7,495 nucleotides of DNA from an archaeon (lineage in GTDB: Archaea; Nanobdellota; Nanobdellia; Pacearchaeales; UBA284), in the NCBI GenBank assembly GCA_030619955.1, contig JAUXAK010000026.1, positions 1 through 7,495 of the forward strand. The letters run 5' to 3'. Every line of letters starts with the position of its first letter. The first letter of the stretch is position 1. Positions 5,329-7,495 of this stretch are shown here, piece by piece. The notes under the pieces are model-generated. The model was not told the origin of the DNA. It was given only the letters and a program-made list of their open reading frames with translations, and ran no database searches. The translations under genes and the position numbers were made by a program.

Positions 5329-5337
5329 TTTATAAAT
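5328..5337 (-). promoter_or_regulatory. TATA box of the sulfur/Fe-S operon
   Basis: ATTTATAAAT on the minus strand, preceded by the A/G-rich AAAAAG, is centred about 26 nt before the ATG at 5307. This is the archaeal TATA-to-start spacing and predicts a leaderless transcript for the seven-gene operon. No other clear promoter is needed for the downstream genes because all overlap. Confidence 0.65.
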
Positions 5338-5369
5338 CTTTTTGATTTTTGTTTTTTGTCAACATAAGA

Positions 5370-5377
5370 TTTAAATA
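5370..5377 (+). promoter_or_regulatory. TATA box of lemA-htpX
   Basis: TTTAAATA is a near-ideal archaeal TATA box, centred about 26 nt before the ATG at 5399. It sits inside the imperfect palindrome TAAG-N9-CTTA. A leaderless lemA mRNA is predicted. It lies 32 nt from the divergent operon TATA box, so the two promoters may influence each other. Confidence 0.65.
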
Positions 5378-5398
5378 CTTAAATTTTAATATTTTTGT

Positions 5399-5959
5399 AT
5401 GCTAGGCTGGATAATTTTAATTATTGTGGTTGTTGTAATCCTGTTAATTGTTTTTGGATACTACAACAGGTTTGCTATTTTGAAAAATAGAATAGAAAAT
5501 TCTTTTGCACAGATAGATGTTCAGTTAAGGAAAAGAGCAGATCTTGTGCCTAACCTTGTTTCATCTGTAAAGGGCTATATGAAGCATGAAAAAACAATGA
5601 TTAGGGAGGTTAATGAAGCAAGAAAAGCTCTTGTAAGTGTTATGCCTTCAGGAGATATGGCAAAAAAAATAAAAGCAGGAGATAAATTACAAGGCGCTTT
5701 AAAAAGTATTTTTGCAATAGCTGAAAACTATCCGAATTTAAAAGCTAATGAAAATTTTTTACATTTACAACAAGAGCTAAGTGCTATTGAAGACAAAGTT
5801 GCTTATGCCAGACAATTTTACAATGATTCTATTTTAGGTTATAACAACTTATGCAGGACTGTTCCTGGAAAATGGTTTGCATCTTTGTTTGGAAAAAAAG
5901 AAGGCAAGTATCTGGAAATTCCAGCAGCTTCAAGAACTGTTCCTAAGCTAAGCTTCTGA
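5399..5959 (+). CDS. lemA: LemA family membrane protein
   Basis: The 186-residue protein begins with one hydrophobic segment (residues 3-22, WIILIIVVVVILLIVFGYY), followed by the LemA signature 'YNRF...LKNRIENSFAQIDVQLRKRADLVPNLV' (about 22-54). A long helical bundle follows: 'VKGYMKHEKTMIREVNEARKAL', 'LKANENFLHLQQELSAIEDKVAYARQFYND', and the terminal 'PGKWFASLFG' (156-165). The body after the membrane helix should lie on one side of the membrane as a helical bundle. LemA proteins are widespread and often sit beside the protease HtpX, as here, but their biochemical role is not settled. Length matches the family. It is first in a probable two-gene transcript; its stop is 37 nt before htpX. Confidence 0.92.
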   Translation: MLGWIILIIVVVVILLIVFGYYNRFAILKNRIENSFAQIDVQLRKRADLVPNLVSSVKGYMKHEKTMIREVNEARKALVSVMPSGDMAKKIKAGDKLQGALKSIFAIAENYPNLKANENFLHLQQELSAIEDKVAYARQFYNDSILGYNNLCRTVPGKWFASLFGKKEGKYLEIPAASRTVPKLSF

Positions 5960-5965
5960 TTTTAA

Positions 5966-5993
5966 CTTTAACTACTTAACTTGTGTTTAAATA
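5966..5993 (+). promoter_or_regulatory. Possible secondary promoter/regulatory site upstream of htpX
   Basis: The 37-nt gap between lemA and htpX holds a repeated TTTAAC hexamer and CTTTAACTA (5965-5973), whose centre is about 26-27 nt upstream of the htpX ATG, so it could act as a weak TATA box. A second TATA-like TTTAAATA (5986-5993) is too close to the ATG for that. The sequence TTAAC-TTGT-GTTTAA (5976-5990) is one base away from the TTAAC-N4-GTTAA repeat of the operon promoter. Confidence 0.3.
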
Positions 5994-5996
5994 TAA

Positions 5997-6899
5997 ATGG
6001 CAAAAACAAAAATAAGTTTTCATGATCAAATTGCTAGAAACAAAAGAAACTCTGTTATTTTATTAATTATTGTTTTTTTTGTTTTAATTGTTCTTGGCTA
6101 TGTAATAAGTCTTGCTTTTTCACCTGATTACTTCTTTTTTATAATGATTCTTGCTATAATAATCTCATTATCTTATATTCTTATTACTTATTATAAAGCT
6201 GAAAAAATTGCACTTTCTTCTGTTAAGGCTAAAAAAGCTGACCCTAATAAACATAAAATGCTTTACAATGCTGTTGAGAATATGTCTATAGCTTCTGGAA
6301 TGCCAATGCCCCAGGTTTATGTAATGGAATCTAATAATATTAATGCTTTTGCTGCAGGTAGAAATCCTAAGCGTAGTGTGATTTGTGTTACAACAGGACT
6401 TTTAAAAAAATTAAATAAGCAAGAAGTTGAAGGAGTTGTAGGTCATGAGATGAGTCATATTGCAAATTATGATATCAAGTTTGTGACACTTGTTGCTGTT
6501 GTTGTTGGCGCTGTTTCAATTTTCTCACAACTTTTTTTAAGAAGCTTATGGTTTGGTGGTGGAAGAAGAGGCGGAGGAGATAGAGGAGGCGGCAATATAA
6601 TTATTTTTATCGCAGCTATTGTTTTGGCAATTATTGCTCCTTTGGTTGTTAAATTAGTTCAGCTTTCTATTTCTCGCAAACGCGAGTTTATGGCAGATGC
6701 TGGTTCTGTACAGCTTACAAGATATCCTCCTGGCATGATTAATGCTTTAAAAAAAATAAAAACTGAAACTCAAAACATGAAAGTTCCTGGTGCAGTAGCA
6801 CCAATGTTTTTTTCTGAAACAACAAAAAAAAGAATTTCAGGTTTGTTTCAGACTCATCCTCCACTTGATGAGCGCATAAAAACTCTTGAAGCAATGTGA
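5997..6899 (+). CDS. htpX: Zinc metalloprotease HtpX homolog (peptidase M48)
   Basis: The 300-residue membrane protease has the M48 active site: HEMSH (150-154) with zinc ligands H150 and H154 and catalytic E151, and the third ligand E230 in SRKREFMAD. 'NAFAAGRNP' (116-124) precedes it, as in HtpX. Four membrane segments are visible at about 19-40, 46-66, 160-182 and 200-222, with the active site facing the cytosol. A glycine/arginine-rich loop GGGRRGGGDRGGG (187-199) joins the last two. 'THPPLDERIKTLEAM' ends the protein, as in the family. HtpX degrades misfolded membrane proteins. The gene lies just after lemA; no ribosome binding site is seen, so it may use coupling or a weak own promoter. 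Confidence 0.94.
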   Translation: MAKTKISFHDQIARNKRNSVILLIIVFFVLIVLGYVISLAFSPDYFFFIMILAIIISLSYILITYYKAEKIALSSVKAKKADPNKHKMLYNAVENMSIASGMPMPQVYVMESNNINAFAAGRNPKRSVICVTTGLLKKLNKQEVEGVVGHEMSHIANYDIKFVTLVAVVVGAVSIFSQLFLRSLWFGGGRRGGGDRGGGNIIIFIAAIVLAIIAPLVVKLVQLSISRKREFMADAGSVQLTRYPPGMINALKKIKTETQNMKVPGAVAPMFFSETTKKRISGLFQTHPPLDERIKTLEAM

Positions 6900-6915
6900 A
6901 AGTAGCTGCCGAATT

Positions 6916-6931
6916 GTTATTTTTTATATTT
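6916..6931 (+). terminator. T-rich candidate terminator after htpX
   Basis: GTTATTTTTTATATTT starts 17 nt after the htpX stop on the plus strand. Archaeal termination relies on such U-rich tracts. It overlaps the 3' end of the converging membrane protein gene. Confidence 0.4.
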
Positions 6932-7171
6932 AAGATAAAAAAATACTATTAAGGATCCAATTAGATAAAAAATTATAGAATCAACAATTAATAAGGCCAC
7001 ATTAAAATTGGCTATTTGGCCAGCAAACCTTGAATGTTTATAAAAAGTAAAAGGAAATCCATAAATATAATCTGTGGTAGTGAAAAATCGTGCACTATAA
7101 ATACCTAAGAAATGTATTAGGGGAAGGAGTATGCTAATAATATTTGGTTTAAAAAATTCTTTCCAATTCAT
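6917..7171 (-). CDS. Small hypothetical membrane protein with two membrane segments
   Basis: I do not recognise a family for this 84-residue protein. Two hydrophobic stretches are visible: about 10-27 (NIISILLPLIHFLGIYSA) and about 56-80 (FNVALLIVDSIIFYLIGSLI and following FFYLK). They flank an aromatic-rich loop (about 28-55) with FF, YIYGFPF and FYKHSRF. The C-terminus is KYKK, so both ends are probably cytosolic with the loop outside, though this is only a positive-charge guess. The ATG at 7171 is supported by a TATA box centred about 26 nt upstream, giving a leaderless mRNA. The gene converges on htpX with 17 nt between the stops. Its promoter argues that it is real rather than a chance frame. 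Confidence 0.62.
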   Translation of the reverse strand: MNWKEFFKPNIISILLPLIHFLGIYSARFFTTTDYIYGFPFTFYKHSRFAGQIANFNVALLIVDSIIFYLIGSLIVFFYLKYKK

Positions 7172-7191
7172 ATAGATTAAATTTATCTAGG

Positions 7192-7201
7192 GCTATATAA
7201 A
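7192..7201 (-). promoter_or_regulatory. TATA box for the small membrane protein gene
   Basis: TTTATATAGC on the minus strand is centred about 26 nt before the ATG at 7171, the same geometry as the other leaderless promoters in the window. Between it and the start lies a short inverted repeat, TAGAT-N7-ATCTA (7173-7189), which could be an operator but may be chance in such AT-rich DNA. Confidence 0.55.
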
Positions 7202-7253
7202 CATTTTGAATTTATAAAGACGGTGAGTAATATTTCACTTAATCAGCCATTAA

Positions 7254-7475
7254 TTAACAACTTCCGCCTTGAGTTGATGTCCCTCCACCAAATCCAGGAC
7301 TTGGATTTTCAGTATTTAATGTTTCTGAACATTCAGCTGGAGGAGTTGTAAAAGCCTCACATATTTTTTGTTTAATATCTTCTGGTGACCTTGGCCACAC
7401 TTCAACAACCTGTCCATTAATTACTGTTTTTGGGCTTCCCTTTACCCCATATTTTTCATTTAATACTTTGTCTTC
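7254..7475 (-). CDS. C-terminal part of a thioredoxin-fold (DsbA/thioredoxin-like) protein; frame interrupted
   Basis: The frame reads 73 residues to the stop: 'EDKVLNEKYGVKGSPKTVIN' (1-20), a helix 'SPEDIKQKICEAF' (30-42), 'PPAEC' and a glycine-rich tail ending GGTSTQGGSC. GVKGSPKTVING is the strand with the cis-proline (SP) typical of thioredoxin-like proteins, so the CxxC half should lie upstream. Instead, a TAA (7478-7476) closes the same frame directly before residue 1, and no ATG, GTG or TTG start is available inside. The other frame upstream (7495 to about 7472) is open and could join through a one-base frameshift. It is therefore a broken gene or a sequencing/assembly error near the window end. 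The 7172-7253 gap downstream holds only the next gene's promoter and a weak hairpin. Confidence 0.7.
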   Translation of the reverse strand, partial: EDKVLNEKYGVKGSPKTVINGQVVEVWPRSPEDIKQKICEAFTTPPAECSETLNTENPSPGFGGGTSTQGGSC

Positions 7476-7495
7476 TTAAATATACTATGCTGATT

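Noticed and set aside
1615..5335. Long open frames on the plus strand opposite the operon (for example 1615-1884, 1930-2220, 2688-3035, 4069-4515, 4895-5335)
   Set aside because: They are antisense to well-identified genes. Their hydrophobic Phe/Leu/Ser-rich translations are what lysine-rich genes give on the opposite strand, and none has a family motif or promoter.
7239..7253. TTAAT-CAGCC-ATTAA inverted repeat after the thioredoxin-like gene, as a terminator hairpin
   Set aside because: The five-base A/T stem is too weak to be a convincing hairpin and there is no T tract after it on the minus strand.
1..7495. tRNA, rRNA, CRISPR array, transposon or riboswitch
   Set aside because: No cloverleaf-like GC-rich segment, regularly spaced repeats, transposase motif or long structured leader was seen; intergenic gaps are all short.

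Overview
This AT-rich window, with compact genes and lysine-heavy proteins, looks like chromosome from an archaeon, most likely a small-genome DPANN lineage (Woesearchaeota/Pacearchaeota-like). The evidence is archaeal promoter architecture (A/T-only TATA boxes centred about 26 nt upstream of start codons, so several transcripts should be leaderless), archaeal-type winged-helix and XRE regulators, and very tight gene overlaps. The lineage is an inference from gene style, not a computed placement.

Layout. The left end (1-346, minus strand) carries a cysteine-rich DUF6485-like protein followed by a CPWC glutaredoxin that is cut by the window edge. Two small winged-helix proteins diverge from a shared promoter region (404-673 minus; 790-1116 plus). 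Positions 5307 to 1125 on the minus strand hold a seven-gene operon in which every neighbouring pair overlaps by 4-14 nt. Its order is XRE regulator with C-terminal cysteines, nucleoside deoxyribosyltransferase-like protein, cysteine desulfurase (IscS/NifS), DUF1858-type CxxC protein, HAD hydrolase, IscU scaffold, and a PP-loop tRNA thiouridine synthase. Facing away from it on the plus strand are lemA (5399) and htpX (5997). The right end holds a small orphan membrane protein (6917-7171, minus) and the C-terminal part of a thioredoxin-fold protein (7254-7475, minus) whose frame is interrupted by a stop.

How it may work together. The operon reads as a minimal sulfur-mobilisation unit. IscS takes sulfur from cysteine, IscU builds or carries an Fe-S cluster, and the PP-loop enzyme, which has four cysteines suited to holding an Fe-S cluster, places sulfur in tRNA. 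The regulator gene has a perfect TTAAC-N4-GTTAA inverted repeat between its TATA box and its start codon. With the cysteines in its C-terminal region, this suggests an autoregulated, possibly Fe-S- or redox-sensing switch analogous to bacterial IscR. The deoxyribosyltransferase-like and DUF1858 proteins are the unexplained members. No HscA/HscB, IscA or ferredoxin gene is in the window.

I see no rRNA, tRNA, CRISPR array, insertion sequence or replication origin. No gene-free stretch exceeds 300 bases.
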